A stretch of 7,142 nt of DNA from Actinomycetes bacterium (GTDB lineage Bacteria; Actinomycetota; Acidimicrobiia; Acidimicrobiales; RAAP-2), in NCBI GenBank assembly GCA_021791615.1, contig JAJYWG010000336.1:1-7142 (forward strand), in the 5' to 3' direction. How positions within the stretch are numbered: the stretch's first letter is position 1; each line of letters opens with the position of its first letter. Shown piece after piece: positions 1 to 6,040 of the stretch. Position numbers and translations under genes: made by a program. Below the pieces are notes generated by a model. That model was not told the origin of the DNA, searched no databases, and saw only the letters and a program-made list of their open reading frames with translations.

Positions 1-6
1 GGCGGC

Positions 7-1023
7 ATGAGGATCGGCAACCTGTACGGCCCGGACGCCACCTTCCTCGGGGTGCCCGCCGCCGACCTCGACGACCCGGCCAGCTACGCGCAGGCGAAGG
101 CGGTGATCCTCGGCGCTCCCTTCGACGGGGGAACCTCGCACCGGCCGGGCGCCCGGTTCGGCCCGCAGGCCATCCGCCTCACCGACTACCTCCCGCACGA
201 CGGCAGCCGCCCCCACCTGGCTCTCGGGGTTGACCCGCTGGTCGAGCTGGGCGTGGTGGACGCGGGCGACGTGGAGATGCCCTCGGGCGAGACCCAGACG
301 TCGCTCGATCGCCTGGCGGAGGCGGTGGAGCGGGTGGCCCGGAGCGGCGCCCTGCCCGTCGTGCTCGGCGGCGACCACACGATCGCCCTTCCGGACGTGA
401 CCGGCGTGGCGCGCCACGTGGGCTGGGGGCGGGTGTCGGTCGTCCACTTCGACGCCCACGCCGACACCGGTGACACGACGTTCGGATCGCTCTACGGTCA
501 CGGGACGCCGATGCGGCGGCTCATCGAGTCGGGGGCGACCCGGGGCGACCGCTTCATCCAGATCGGCCTGCGCGGCTACTGGCCCGAGCCCGAGACCCTG
601 GGCTGGATGGCGGAGCGACGCATGCGCAGCTACGAGATGACCGAGGTCGTCGAGCGGGGGCTGGAAGCGTGCTTGACGGAGGCGTTCGGGCTCGCCCTCG
701 ACGACTGCGACGCCGTCTTCCTCTCGGTCGACGTGGACGTCGTCGACCCGGGGCTCGCCCCGGGCACCGGCACGCCGGAGCCGGGGGGGTTCTCCAGCCG
801 CCAACTGCTGGACGCGGTGCGCCGCATCGGCATGGAGCTTCCGCTGGCCGGGGTGGACGTGGTGGAGGTCTCGCCCCCCTACGACCACGCCGAGGTCACG
901 GCCTACCTGGCCAATCGGGTGGTCCTGGAGGTCCTCGCCGGAATGGCCTGGCGTCTCCGCGGAGACGCCGGTCGCCGCCGCCCGGACGCCCCGCTGCTCG
1001 AGGGCCGGGGCGAGCCGGGCTGA
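7..1023 (+). CDS. speB: Agmatinase-type ureohydrolase (arginase/agmatinase superfamily)
   Basis: This 338-residue protein is a binuclear manganese ureohydrolase, which removes urea from a guanidino substrate; in agmatinases the product is putrescine. The family metal-binding motifs are all visible: GGDHT (His124), DAHAD (Asp149, His151, Asp153) and SVDVDVVDP (Asp242, Asp244), followed by the APGTGTPEPGG substrate loop. HGTPMRR (from His165) and the C-terminal YDHAEVTAYLAN are typical of agmatinases rather than arginases. Length is close to the usual 300-340 residues, and no signal peptide is seen, so it should be cytoplasmic. The ATG lies only six bases into the window, so its ribosome binding site and any upstream operon partner cannot be judged. 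Related guanidinobutyrases, guanidinases and proclavaminate amidinohydrolases share these motifs. The superfamily is therefore secure, but the exact substrate is inferred. Confidence 0.9.
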   Translation: MRIGNLYGPDATFLGVPAADLDDPASYAQAKAVILGAPFDGGTSHRPGARFGPQAIRLTDYLPHDGSRPHLALGVDPLVELGVVDAGDVEMPSGETQTSLDRLAEAVERVARSGALPVVLGGDHTIALPDVTGVARHVGWGRVSVVHFDAHADTGDTTFGSLYGHGTPMRRLIESGATRGDRFIQIGLRGYWPEPETLGWMAERRMRSYEMTEVVERGLEACLTEAFGLALDDCDAVFLSVDVDVVDPGLAPGTGTPEPGGFSSRQLLDAVRRIGMELPLAGVDVVEVSPPYDHAEVTAYLANRVVLEVLAGMAWRLRGDAGRRRPDAPLLEGRGEPG

Positions 1024-1025
1024 CG

Positions 1026-1044
1026 GCCCCGGCGGGCCCGGGGC
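1026..1044. terminator. GC-rich hairpin between convergent genes
   Basis: GCCCCGG and CCGGGGC form a perfect 7-bp stem around a 5-nt loop, just after the agmatinase stop and before the 3' end of the opposing gene. There is no U-tract, so it is not a classical intrinsic terminator. Its place between convergent genes and its symmetry fit a bidirectional 3'-end hairpin. This is inferred from position and pairing only. Confidence 0.35.
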
Positions 1045-1078
1045 GTGCCGGTGAGGTGGACGGCCGGATGTGCCCGCC

Positions 1079-2392
1079 TCAGCCGCAGATCGCCTTGGGC
1101 GGGGGCGTGGCGTGGAGGGAGGCGTACGGGACCGTGTGCGCCGGCGTCGTCACGTGCACGTTCTCGTGGAAGTGGCTGAACGTCCACGAAAGGGTGTAGC
1201 GGCCGCCTGTCAGCTGCGCATCGCCCGTGAGCGAACGGGGCAGCGACGTGGCGGTGGTGATGACGAGCGCCGCCGTGCCTGCGTACTGGGTCTTGCTCAC
1301 CCGAAGTGCGCCCGTGACCTTGGTCGTGGGCGGCGACGTCCGGTTGTCGGTCGTGCTCTTGGACACGACGATCGTTGTCTTGAGCTGGGAGATGTTGGAC
1401 TTGGCCGTGATGCCGTCGGCGAACGACGTGTACGGGTGCTCGCCCTTGGTCACCTTCACCCACTTGTCCACCTCGGCCGGCGCGTGCGACTTGCCCACAC
1501 CGAGCTGGTCCACGACCGCCGGGCCGTTGCCGCGGAAGTAGACGACGCCGTTCACCAGGCGAAGGTCGAAGACGTTGGTCCCTGTGGCGCAGCGCTGCGT
1601 GATGACCTGGCGCCCTCCGGTGGAACTGGCGTCGCCGGTGATGTTGTCGGGCACGCCGCCCACTGTGGCGAGGTCGACGTAGTGGTAGCTCCCGGCCTGG
1701 GTGACCGCCGTCATGGTCTTCGTCACCAACCCCTCGGCAACTGTGGTGGGGTTGGTGGGGGCGATGAGCGCCCCGATGAGGATGCCCACACCCAAGAAGA
1801 CGACGAAGATCCCGAGGAAGCCGGCCAGCCGGCGCTTGCGCTGGCGCTGCTCCTCCGGCGTCCGCTTGGGTCGCGGCGGCACGTACGGCCAGTTGTAGGC
1901 GTGGCCGGCGTAGGGGTCGTGGCCGGGCCCGCCGAACCCCCCGGGCGGGGGGCCGTAGCCACCCGGGGGAGGGCCGTAGCCACCCGGGGGAGGGCCGTAG
2001 CCGCCCGGGGGAGGGCCGTAGCCGCCCGACGGGGGGGCGTAGCCGCCGTAGGGGGGTTGGCCGTACGGGGGTGGGGGCTCGGGCTGGTGCTGGCCGTACG
2101 GGGAGTGCCCGTAGGGACCATGTCCGGAGGGCGGTTGCCCGTAGCCGTACCCACCCTGCCCGGAGGGCGGTTGTCCGTAGGGTGGCTGCCCGTACCCACC
2201 CTGCCCGGGGGGCGGCTGGTTCGAGGGCGGCTGGTTCGAGGGGGGCTGGTGGTGCGGCCAGGGGCCGCGGGCGCTGGGGTCGGAGGACGACGGGCTGTCG
2301 ACCGGCGGCATCGGAGCGGATGACGGCGAGAAGCTGCGCTCGGCTGTGGAACCGCCGGTGCCGGCGCCGCCGGGAGTGGGCTCGTCGGGCAT
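1079..2392 (-). CDS. Single-pass membrane protein with Pro/Gly/Tyr-rich N-terminal tail
   Basis: This is a 437-residue protein read from the ATG at 2392. Residues 1-175 are low complexity and rich in Pro, Gly, Tyr and Gln, including repeated GGYGPPP units at about 123-152. A basic stretch (RPKRTPEEQRQRKRR, about 174-188) precedes one hydrophobic segment at about 189-211 (LAGFLGIFVVFLGVGILIGA). About 225 residues follow, predicted to be outside the cell by the positive-inside rule. The ectodomain has alternating beta-like stretches and ends with a motif resembling the last strands of LppX/LprG/LolA-like folds, but I cannot confirm that family. Disordered Pro/Gly/Tyr tails before one membrane segment are common in actinobacterial envelope proteins. 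The frame stays open further upstream, but that part has arginine-rich shadow composition, and a possible leaderless promoter points to this ATG. Function is unknown. Confidence 0.85.
   Translation of the reverse strand: MPDEPTPGGAGTGGSTAERSFSPSSAPMPPVDSPSSSDPSARGPWPHHQPPSNQPPSNQPPPGQGGYGQPPYGQPPSGQGGYGYGQPPSGHGPYGHSPYGQHQPEPPPPYGQPPYGGYAPPSGGYGPPPGGYGPPPGGYGPPPGGYGPPPGGFGGPGHDPYAGHAYNWPYVPPRPKRTPEEQRQRKRRLAGFLGIFVVFLGVGILIGALIAPTNPTTVAEGLVTKTMTAVTQAGSYHYVDLATVGGVPDNITGDASSTGGRQVITQRCATGTNVFDLRLVNGVVYFRGNGPAVVDQLGVGKSHAPAEVDKWVKVTKGEHPYTSFADGITAKSNISQLKTTIVVSKSTTDNRTSPPTTKVTGALRVSKTQYAGTAALVITTATSLPRSLTGDAQLTGGRYTLSWTFSHFHENVHVTTPAHTVPYASLHATPPPKAICG
1953..2036. repeat. 21-bp tandem repeats inside the Pro/Gly/Tyr-rich coding tail
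   Basis: Four head-to-tail 21-bp units begin at 1953, 1974, 1995 and 2016, each starting CCGTAGCC on the plus strand. The first two are identical, the third differs by one base and the fourth diverges in its second half. A more decayed unit lies at 1932-1952. Each unit encodes seven residues (GGYGPPP) of the minus-strand protein, so copy-number change by slippage would keep the frame. Confidence 0.9.
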
Positions 2393-2398
2393 TCGTGC

Positions 2399-2404
2399 AG
2401 CGTA
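2399..2404 (-). promoter_or_regulatory. Candidate -10 element for a leaderless transcript of the membrane protein gene
   Basis: On the minus strand TACGCT fits the TANNNT -10 pattern and ends 6 nt before the ATG at 2392. That would place transcription start at or next to the start codon. No convincing -35 box or Shine-Dalgarno sequence is seen. Leaderless genes with this spacing are common in actinobacteria. The match is short and could be chance. Confidence 0.35.
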
Positions 2405-2496
2405 TGTCCCGCTCTCGTGCCGGTGGGCGCGGCTGGGATGCGCTCGGGGTGGCGAGGGTCCACCGCATTGGCACACCCCGGTGTCATGCTCCCGCC

Positions 2497-3246
2497 ATGC
2501 AACGAATCGCACCATGGCACACGGGCGAGCTGCTGGCCTTCGACCTCGAGACGACGGGCGTCGACCGCTTCGGTGACGTCCCGGTGTCCTTCGCCCTCGT
2601 GCGCATGCTCGACGAGAGGGTGGTGGCGCGGGAGTCGTCGCTCGTCGACCCGGGCCGGCCGATCCCATCACCGGCGACCGAGGTCCACGGGATCACCGAC
2701 GAGCGCGCCCGGCGCGAGGGTGTGGCCCTGATGGACGCCGTGGCCCACGTGGCGGATGCGCTCGTCGACGCGTCGCACCGGGGGATCCCGGTCGTGGGCA
2801 TGAAGCTCGACTTCGACCTGACCATGGTCGACGCATGCCTCCGGCGCCACTCCGGGGTCGGGCTCGCAGATGCCGGCTTCGCCGGCCCCGTGCTCGACGT
2901 GCTCGTCCTCGATCGGCACTTCGACCGCTTCCGGAGAGGAAGGCGCACCCTCGGCGATCTCTGCGCCCACTACGGCGTGGCGATCGAGCACGCGCACGAC
3001 GCGGTGGTGGACGCCGAGGCGACCCTCGCCGTGATGGCGGCGATGTGCCGTCGCTTTCCCGAGCTGGTTGCGGCCACCGCGGAGGACCTCCACTGGTTGC
3101 AGATGGACTGGCACCGGGACTGGGCCGATTCGTTCTCGCAATGGCAGCAACGAACCGGGCTGCTCACGCTGGACCCCGGCGACCGGGAGTGGCCGATCGC
3201 CGGCGCCCGTTCCGACTGGGTGGAGGTCGTGCGAGCGGCCGGCTGA
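2497..3246 (+). CDS. DEDDh 3'-5' exonuclease (DnaQ/Pol III epsilon-like)
   Basis: This 249-residue protein has the DnaQ-type exonuclease core. Exo I is AFDLETTG (Asp16, Glu18), Exo II is GMKLDFDLT (Asp107) and Exo III is [10 protein letters not shown] (His167, Asp172), giving the full DEDDh set for two-metal hydrolysis from a 3' end. EVHGIT (62-67) is another family hallmark. Exo II carries Lys103 where many relatives have Asn, while the catalytic Asp is intact. The C-terminal part (about 195-249, with [15 protein letters not shown]) matches a tail found on stand-alone actinobacterial exonucleases of this type. There is no polymerase or GIY-YIG domain, so a free-standing repair or RNA-processing nuclease is more likely than the replicative epsilon subunit. 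The ATG at 2497 is chosen because homology starts about a dozen residues later and the open frame upstream is arginine-rich and overlaps the divergent gene. Confidence 0.9.
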   Translation: MQRIAPWHTGELLAFDLETTGVDRFGDVPVSFALVRMLDERVVARESSLVDPGRPIPSPATEVHGITDERARREGVALMDAVAHVADALVDASHRGIPVVGMKLDFDLTMVDACLRRHSGVGLADAGFAGPVLDVLVLDRHFDRFRRGRRTLGDLCAHYGVAIEHAHDAVVDAEATLAVMAAMCRRFPELVAATAEDLHWLQMDWHRDWADSFSQWQQRTGLLTLDPGDREWPIAGARSDWVEVVRAAG

Positions 3247-3268
3247 CCAGCTGCGTCAGACTGTGGGG

Positions 3269-4270
3269 ATGCGGGCGTGGGAGGTGGTCGCACCCGGACC
3301 CATCGACGGACGTCCGCTGCGCCTCACCGAGCGCCCGCAGCCGCAGCCGGCCGCCGGCGAGGTCCTGGTCTCGGTCCGCGTGTGCGGCGTGTGCCGGACG
3401 GACCTTCACGTGGCGGAGGGCGACCTGCCGGTCCACCGGCCGCATGTCGTGCCGGGGCACGAAGTGGTCGGCACCGTGGCGGAGGTCGGGGAGGGGGCCA
3501 GCAGGTTCGCCGTCGGCGAGCGTGTCGGTGTGGCGTGGTTGGCTTCCACCTGCGGGCGGTGCCGGTTCTGTCGCCGCGGAGCGGAGAACCTGTGCCCCAA
3601 CGCGCGCTTCACCGGTTGGGACCGTGACGGCGGCTACGCGGAGTCGACCGTGGTGGACGAGCGCTACGCCTACCGCCTCCCCGAGAGCCTGCCCGACGAC
3701 CAGGCGGCCCCGCTCCTGTGCGCCGGCATCATCGGCTACCGGGCGCTGAAGCTGGCGGACGTCCCCCCGGGTGGTCGACTCGGGCTCTACGGCTTCGGCG
3801 GCTCGGCCCACGTCACCGCGCAGATCGCCATCGCCCAGGGCGCCGAGGTCTACGTCGCAACCCGCGCCGCCGAAGCGCGGGCGCTGGCCACCGAGCTCGG
3901 CGCGGTGTGGGTGGGCGACTCGGCCGAGCCGCCACCCGTCCCGCTCGACGCCGCCATCCTCTTCGCACCGGTGGGCGACCTCGTGCAGCCGGCGCTGGCG
4001 GCGCTCGATCGTGGCGGCACCCTGGCGGTGGCAGGGATCCACCTGACCGACATCCCGGCGCTCGACTACCAGGCGCACCTCTTTCAGGAACGGCGGCTGC
4101 GCAGCGTCACCGCCAACACCCGCCGTGACGGCGAGGAACTGCTCCAGCTGGCCCCGCGGCTGGGCGTGCACGCCACGACGCAGCCGTACCCCCTGGCGCG
4201 CGCCGACGAGGCGCTGGCCGACCTCGCCCACGACCGCATCACCGGGGCAGGAGTCCTTCACGTGTCCTGA
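3269..4270 (+). CDS. Zinc-dependent alcohol dehydrogenase (MDR superfamily, AdhA-like)
   Basis: This 333-residue enzyme has a medium-chain dehydrogenase layout. The catalytic zinc site is Cys42 in CGVCRTDLH, His64-Glu65 in PGHEVVG and Cys151 in [12 protein letters not shown]. The structural zinc site is Cys95, Cys98, Cys101 and Cys109, with the standard CX2CX2CX7C spacing. The nucleotide-binding fold has [10 protein letters not shown] at 172-181, and [20 protein letters not shown] matches a short (about 330-residue) ADH subgroup. The reaction is NAD(P)-linked alcohol/aldehyde interconversion; substrate and cofactor preference cannot be read from the sequence. The ATG at 3269 gives the canonical N terminus, although GTG at 3263 is in frame and possible. 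It starts 22 bp after the exonuclease stop with only a weak G-rich ribosome binding site, so cotranscription with that gene is likely but unproven. Confidence 0.92.
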   Translation: MRAWEVVAPGPIDGRPLRLTERPQPQPAAGEVLVSVRVCGVCRTDLHVAEGDLPVHRPHVVPGHEVVGTVAEVGEGASRFAVGERVGVAWLASTCGRCRFCRRGAENLCPNARFTGWDRDGGYAESTVVDERYAYRLPESLPDDQAAPLLCAGIIGYRALKLADVPPGGRLGLYGFGGSAHVTAQIAIAQGAEVYVATRAAEARALATELGAVWVGDSAEPPPVPLDAAILFAPVGDLVQPALAALDRGGTLAVAGIHLTDIPALDYQAHLFQERRLRSVTANTRRDGEELLQLAPRLGVHATTQPYPLARADEALADLAHDRITGAGVLHVS

Positions 4271-4334
4271 GCTGGGGGTGCGATCCCGCAGAGCGCAGGA
4301 GCGCGCGGTCGCAGGCCGTCCCTCGCCGCCAGGG

Positions 4335-4343
4335 TGATAGCGT
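4335..4343 (+). promoter_or_regulatory. Candidate extended -10 promoter of the tRNA gene
   Basis: TGATAGCGT fits the extended -10 form TGNTANNNT and ends 10 bp before the mature tRNA 5' end. Transcription would start at about 4350, leaving a very short 5' leader. No clear -35 box is visible. Confidence 0.4.
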
Positions 4344-4353
4344 CCTTTGCGAC

Positions 4354-4426
4354 GGGCCGTTGGCGCAGTTGGTAGCGCACTTGCATGACGCGCAAGGGGT
4401 CAGAGGTTCGAGTCCTCTACGGCCCA
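4354..4426 (+). tRNA. tRNA-Val (anticodon GAC)
   Basis: The cloverleaf closes completely. The acceptor stem is GGGCCGT with ACGGCCC (7 bp), the D stem is GCGC with GCGC, the anticodon stem is CTTGC with GCAAG, the variable loop has 5 nt, and the T stem AGAGG with CCTCT surrounds the loop TTCGAGT. The anticodon loop 4385-4391 is ATGACGC, giving anticodon GAC (4387-4389), which reads valine GUC/GUU codons. The discriminator is A4426, consistent with valine tRNA identity (A73, A35, C36). The bases after it are CCG, so the CCA tail is only two-thirds encoded and must be completed by CCA-adding enzyme. A32 and G37 are less common choices, but U33 is kept. Its T-loop and acceptor 3' end recur three times downstream (see the repeats). 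Confidence 0.95.
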
Positions 4427-4438
4427 CCGATCTTGGAA

Positions 4439-4459
4439 CCGTACGTTGCTATTCGAACC
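4439..4459 (-). repeat. Inverted half copy of the array repeat, start of unit 1
   Basis: On the minus strand this begins GGTTCGAATA and ends TACGG after an 11-base core spacing shorter than in the main repeats. It pairs with the tRNA 3' end: GGTTCGA at 4405-4411 with TCGAACC at 4453-4459, and TACGG at 4418-4422 with CCGTA at 4439-4443. It lies between the tRNA and the 3' end of the convergent vapC-type gene. Confidence 0.6.
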
Positions 4460-4471
4460 GACCTGTGCTGG

Positions 4472-4885
4472 TCACGGCGCTGGGACGGATTCGAAGCGCT
4501 GCCGGCCTCGGAACCGGTAGATCTGGAAGTCGGTGTCGAGGGTGAAAATCCTCCGGTCCCCGCGCTCTTCTGCCAGCGCGACGAGGGTGGCGTCGGCGAG
4601 GTCCATGGGTCGATCTGCGTACTGGTCCATCAAGCGAGCACTTCGGTCGACGGCAGAAGGAGAGAGGTCGGCAACGACGAGGAGGTCGGTCTGCACCAGG
4701 CGCCAGAGCGCTTGTTGAGCTCGAATGCCGCCGGCCCGAGCAAGCAAGTACATCGCTTCGGTGAACGCCGGCCACGTCGTCACGAGGGGGATCGTCAGTC
4801 GGTCGAGGGCATCGACGCACGAAGCATGGTCAGCTTCATCAGCGTCGATGATCGCGATCAGTGGGCCGGCGTCAGTGAGGGTCAC
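4472..4885 (-). CDS. vapC: VapC-type PIN-domain toxin (module 1)
   Basis: This 137-residue protein is a single PIN domain, expected to act as a magnesium-dependent endoribonuclease; characterised VapC toxins cut tRNA or rRNA loops. The acidic active-site residues are in place: Asp5 (LTDAGPLIA), Glu43 (AFTEAMYLL), Asp95 and Asp98 (MDLADATLVA) and Asp117/Asp119 (TLDTDF). It starts at a GTG whose bases overlap the antitoxin stop (GTGA, 4-nt overlap), the usual translational coupling in vapBC operons. It reads toward the tRNA-Val gene and stops 46 bp from the tRNA discriminator base. Nothing is truncated and no active-site residue is missing, so it should be active unless neutralised. The target RNA cannot be read from the sequence. 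Confidence 0.9.
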   Translation of the reverse strand: MTLTDAGPLIAIIDADEADHASCVDALDRLTIPLVTTWPAFTEAMYLLARAGGIRAQQALWRLVQTDLLVVADLSPSAVDRSARLMDQYADRPMDLADATLVALAEERGDRRIFTLDTDFQIYRFRGRQRFESVPAP

Positions 4886-5127
4886 CGCCCGTTGCGGTCT
4901 GACGCCAGCGACTCCGTGAACGCGGCGCCGGTCCGACGCGCGCGCCCGCCGCCGCCGTGGACTACGCCGGCAACATCGGCGAACCGCTCGCTCGGACGAG
5001 CCGCCAAGGTCTCCTCGGCTCGTTCGGCGGCCGCTTGGCGGAGGAATTCGGAGACGGATTCACCCTTCGCCGCTGCTGCACGACGGACCTTTTCGTCGAG
5101 GTCAGGATCAAGCCTCAGACTTCGCAT
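4882..5127 (-). CDS. vapB: VapB-type ribbon-helix-helix antitoxin (module 1)
   Basis: This 81-residue protein has an N-terminal ribbon-helix-helix DNA-binding fold at about 1-45 (MRSLRLDPDLDEKVRRAA, then SVSEFLRQAAAERAEE). A less ordered C-terminal tail follows, which in this family threads into the toxin groove. Its stop overlaps the toxin GTG by four bases. ATG 5127 is preceded by TACACT, a -10-like box ending 6 nt upstream, so the mRNA is probably leaderless. A nearby inverted repeat is a likely binding site for the VapB-VapC complex, giving autorepression. Assignment to the VapB/CopG-like group rests on the fold pattern and the partner gene. Confidence 0.87.
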   Translation of the reverse strand: MRSLRLDPDLDEKVRRAAAAKGESVSEFLRQAAAERAEETLAARPSERFADVAGVVHGGGGRARRTGAAFTESLASDRNGR

Positions 5128-5133
5128 GCCATG

Positions 5134-5164
5134 AGTGTATCACGGTGACACATAGGTGTGATAC
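5134..5164 (-). promoter_or_regulatory. Promoter and operator of toxin-antitoxin module 1
   Basis: GTATCAC at 5137-5143 and GTGATAC at 5158-5164 are perfect 7-bp inverted arms 14 bp apart. A third half site, GTGACACA at 5145-5152, matches the complement of TGTATCAC (5136-5143) at 7 of 8 positions. The -10-like TACACT (minus strand, 5139-5134) overlaps the first arm. Repressor bound here would block the polymerase. Motifs are seen; use by VapB is inferred. Confidence 0.55.
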
Positions 5165-5249
5165 CCAAGGACCTTCTCGGGGGCGGACCGCTCAGATGCT
5201 GGGGCGGCCGCGCTTCACAGCAGCCTCAGCCGTTCTCCCAGGTCGTGGC

Positions 5250-5278
5250 GGTTCGAATACGAGTGTCCACGGCCCACC
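5250..5278 (+). repeat. tRNA-end repeat, copy 1 (end of unit 1)
   Basis: This 29-bp sequence begins GGTTCGAATACGAG and ends CCACGGCCCACC. It differs from copy 3 (6664-6692) at one position. GGTTCGA matches the tRNA T-loop region and ACGGCCCACC matches the tRNA acceptor 3' strand with its two encoded tail bases, but the spacing between them is 12 nt here and 7 nt in the tRNA. The next base is G, as after the tRNA. Flanking similarity upstream is weaker than between copies 2 and 3. Confidence 0.85.
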
Positions 5279-5293
5279 GCTCGAATCTGCCAG

Positions 5294-5310
5294 ACTGTAT
5301 GGCATACTGT
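5294..5310 (+). promoter_or_regulatory. Promoter and operator of toxin-antitoxin module 2
   Basis: GTATG-G-CATAC (5297-5307) is a perfect palindrome. It extends to ACTGTATG-G-CATACTGT (5294-5310) with one mismatched pair. CATACT at 5303-5308 can act as a -10 box ending 6 nt before GTG 5315, which implies a leaderless transcript. A repressor on this palindrome would cover the promoter, which is the usual arrangement for autoregulated vapBC operons. Confidence 0.5.
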
Positions 5311-5314
5311 GGTC

Positions 5315-5518
5315 GTGAGAACGACCTTGGAGCTCGACGACGTCCTCCTCGCGTCGCTGATGGCGCGCCTGCCTGGCATGTCGAAGACCGAGGCGATCCA
5401 GCGAGCGGTGCGCTTCTATCTCACGCACGACGCCGTTGATCAGCTGCGCCAGCTCGCGGGGACGGTAGAGGTCGATGACCTGTCACGAGAGCTGCGCGGG
5501 GCTGACCGAACGACGTGA
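5315..5518 (+). CDS. vapB: VapB-type antitoxin (module 2)
   Basis: This 67-residue protein starts at the GTG at 5315 and opens with MRTTLELDDVLLASLMA, the classic VapB beginning: a beta strand plus the first helix of a ribbon-helix-helix fold. MSKTEAIQRAVRFYL then supplies the second helix. The C-terminal part (QLRQLAGTVEVDDLSRELRG) would wrap the toxin. GTG 5309 is in frame and would add two residues, but 5315 gives the canonical N terminus and suits the -10 spacing. Its TGA overlaps the toxin GTG (GTGA). It belongs to a different subgroup from the module 1 antitoxin, so the two modules are not recent duplicates. Confidence 0.88.
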   Translation: MRTTLELDDVLLASLMARLPGMSKTEAIQRAVRFYLTHDAVDQLRQLAGTVEVDDLSRELRGADRTT

Positions 5519-5907
5519 CCGTCCTTGCCGACACGTCGATCTGGGTGGAGTACCTGCGGCACGGCAAAGAGTCCAGGGCAGCTCGACTGGATGACCTCCT
5601 CGTGGCAGGCGACGTCGTCGCCTGCGGTCCTGTCGTGGCGGAACTGCTTGCCGGCGCCAAGTCTCCGGACAGGGGAAGGCTTTGGCTCTTGCTAACCGGC
5701 TTGCCGTGGGCGGAGCTTGGCCCGGTTCAGTGGCAGAGCGTGGGCGAAACGGCAGCACGTCTGCGTGAGCGCGGCGAAACCGTGGCGCTGACCGATATCG
5801 AGATCGCTGTTGCCGCGGTCGACTCGTCCTCGCGACTTTGGACCCGCGACTCCGACTTCGGGCGAGTTCGAGGTGTTCTACCCGCCCTTCAGTTCTTCGA
5901 CCCTTGA
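5515..5907 (+). CDS. vapC: VapC-type PIN-domain toxin (module 2)
   Basis: This 130-residue PIN-domain ribonuclease has Asp6 in VLADTSIWVEYLR, Glu43 in VVAELLAGAK, Asp94 and Glu96 in LTDIEIAVAA, and Asp112/Asp114 in WTRDSDFGRV. These are the acidic residues that hold the catalytic metal. Length is normal for VapC. The GTG start overlaps the antitoxin stop by four bases, so translation is probably coupled. It shares only the family motifs with the module 1 toxin. The gene runs toward the convergent relE-type gene, with the palindrome at 5960-6017 between them. Ribonuclease activity is family knowledge; the RNA target is unknown. Confidence 0.92.
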   Translation: MTVLADTSIWVEYLRHGKESRAARLDDLLVAGDVVACGPVVAELLAGAKSPDRGRLWLLLTGLPWAELGPVQWQSVGETAARLRERGETVALTDIEIAVAAVDSSSRLWTRDSDFGRVRGVLPALQFFDP

Positions 5908-5943
5908 TCAGAAGGGCACCCTGACCGAGCTTGCCGACGCGAA

Positions 5944-5987
5944 GCCGCACGTCATCGAGGTTCGAACACGATTGCCTACGGCCCACC
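5944..5987 (+). repeat. tRNA-end repeat, copy 2 (end of unit 2)
   Basis: The 29-bp core at 5959-5987 begins GGTTCGAACACGATTG and ends CTACGGCCCACC, followed by A, so a full CCA follows the acceptor-like end. It differs from copy 3 at three of 29 positions. Similarity to copy 3 extends upstream: GCCGCACGTCA is identical in both at exactly 15 bp before the core (5944-5954 and 6649-6659), making a 44-bp unit with six differences. Confidence 0.88.
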
Positions 5988-6017
5988 AAATTCGCCACCG
6001 TAGGCCGCTATTCGAAC
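5960..6017. repeat. Two-step palindrome between convergent toxin genes
   Basis: The outer arms GTTCGAA (5960-5966) and TTCGAAC (6011-6017) pair perfectly over 7 bp. The inner arms GCCTACGG (5974-5981) and CCGTAGGC (5998-6005) pair perfectly over 8 bp, around a 16-nt centre. The spacers between steps are 7 and 5 nt, giving an asymmetric bulge. It could be a bidirectional 3'-end hairpin for the two convergent operons. It could also be a folded single-strand recombination site. It is built from repeat copy 2 plus an inverted half copy at 5998-6017. Confidence 0.75.
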
Positions 6018-6040
6018 TTCAAGATTCCGCACCCGACCGA

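Noticed and set aside
903..2474. Long minus-strand frame of 523 residues overlapping the agmatinase end
   Set aside because: It is rich in Arg, Pro and Ala with no motifs, and is an out-of-frame shadow of the Pro/Gly/Tyr-rich protein in GC-rich DNA.
2071..2496. Upstream extension of the exonuclease
   Set aside because: The extension would overlap the divergent membrane protein gene and is arginine/alanine-rich; homology begins shortly after ATG 2497.
2471..2496. Promoter for the exonuclease (TTGGCA and CATGCT)
   Set aside because: The spacing between the two boxes is only 11 bp and CATGCT is a poor -10 match, so I do not annotate it.
4354..4426. Reading the tRNA as tRNA-Met because CAT occurs at 4384-4386
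   Set aside because: The five-base anticodon stem CTTGC/GCAAG fixes the loop as ATGACGC, so the anticodon is GAC, not CAT.
4385..5134. Long plus-strand open frame starting within the tRNA
   Set aside because: It runs antisense to the well-supported vapBC module 1 and begins inside the tRNA gene; its protein has shadow composition.
5944..5988. Additional functional tRNA genes at the repeats
   Set aside because: Only the T-loop-like and acceptor 3' parts are present. The bases around TTCGAA(T/C) do not form a 5-bp T stem, and there is no D arm, anticodon arm or 5' acceptor strand upstream.
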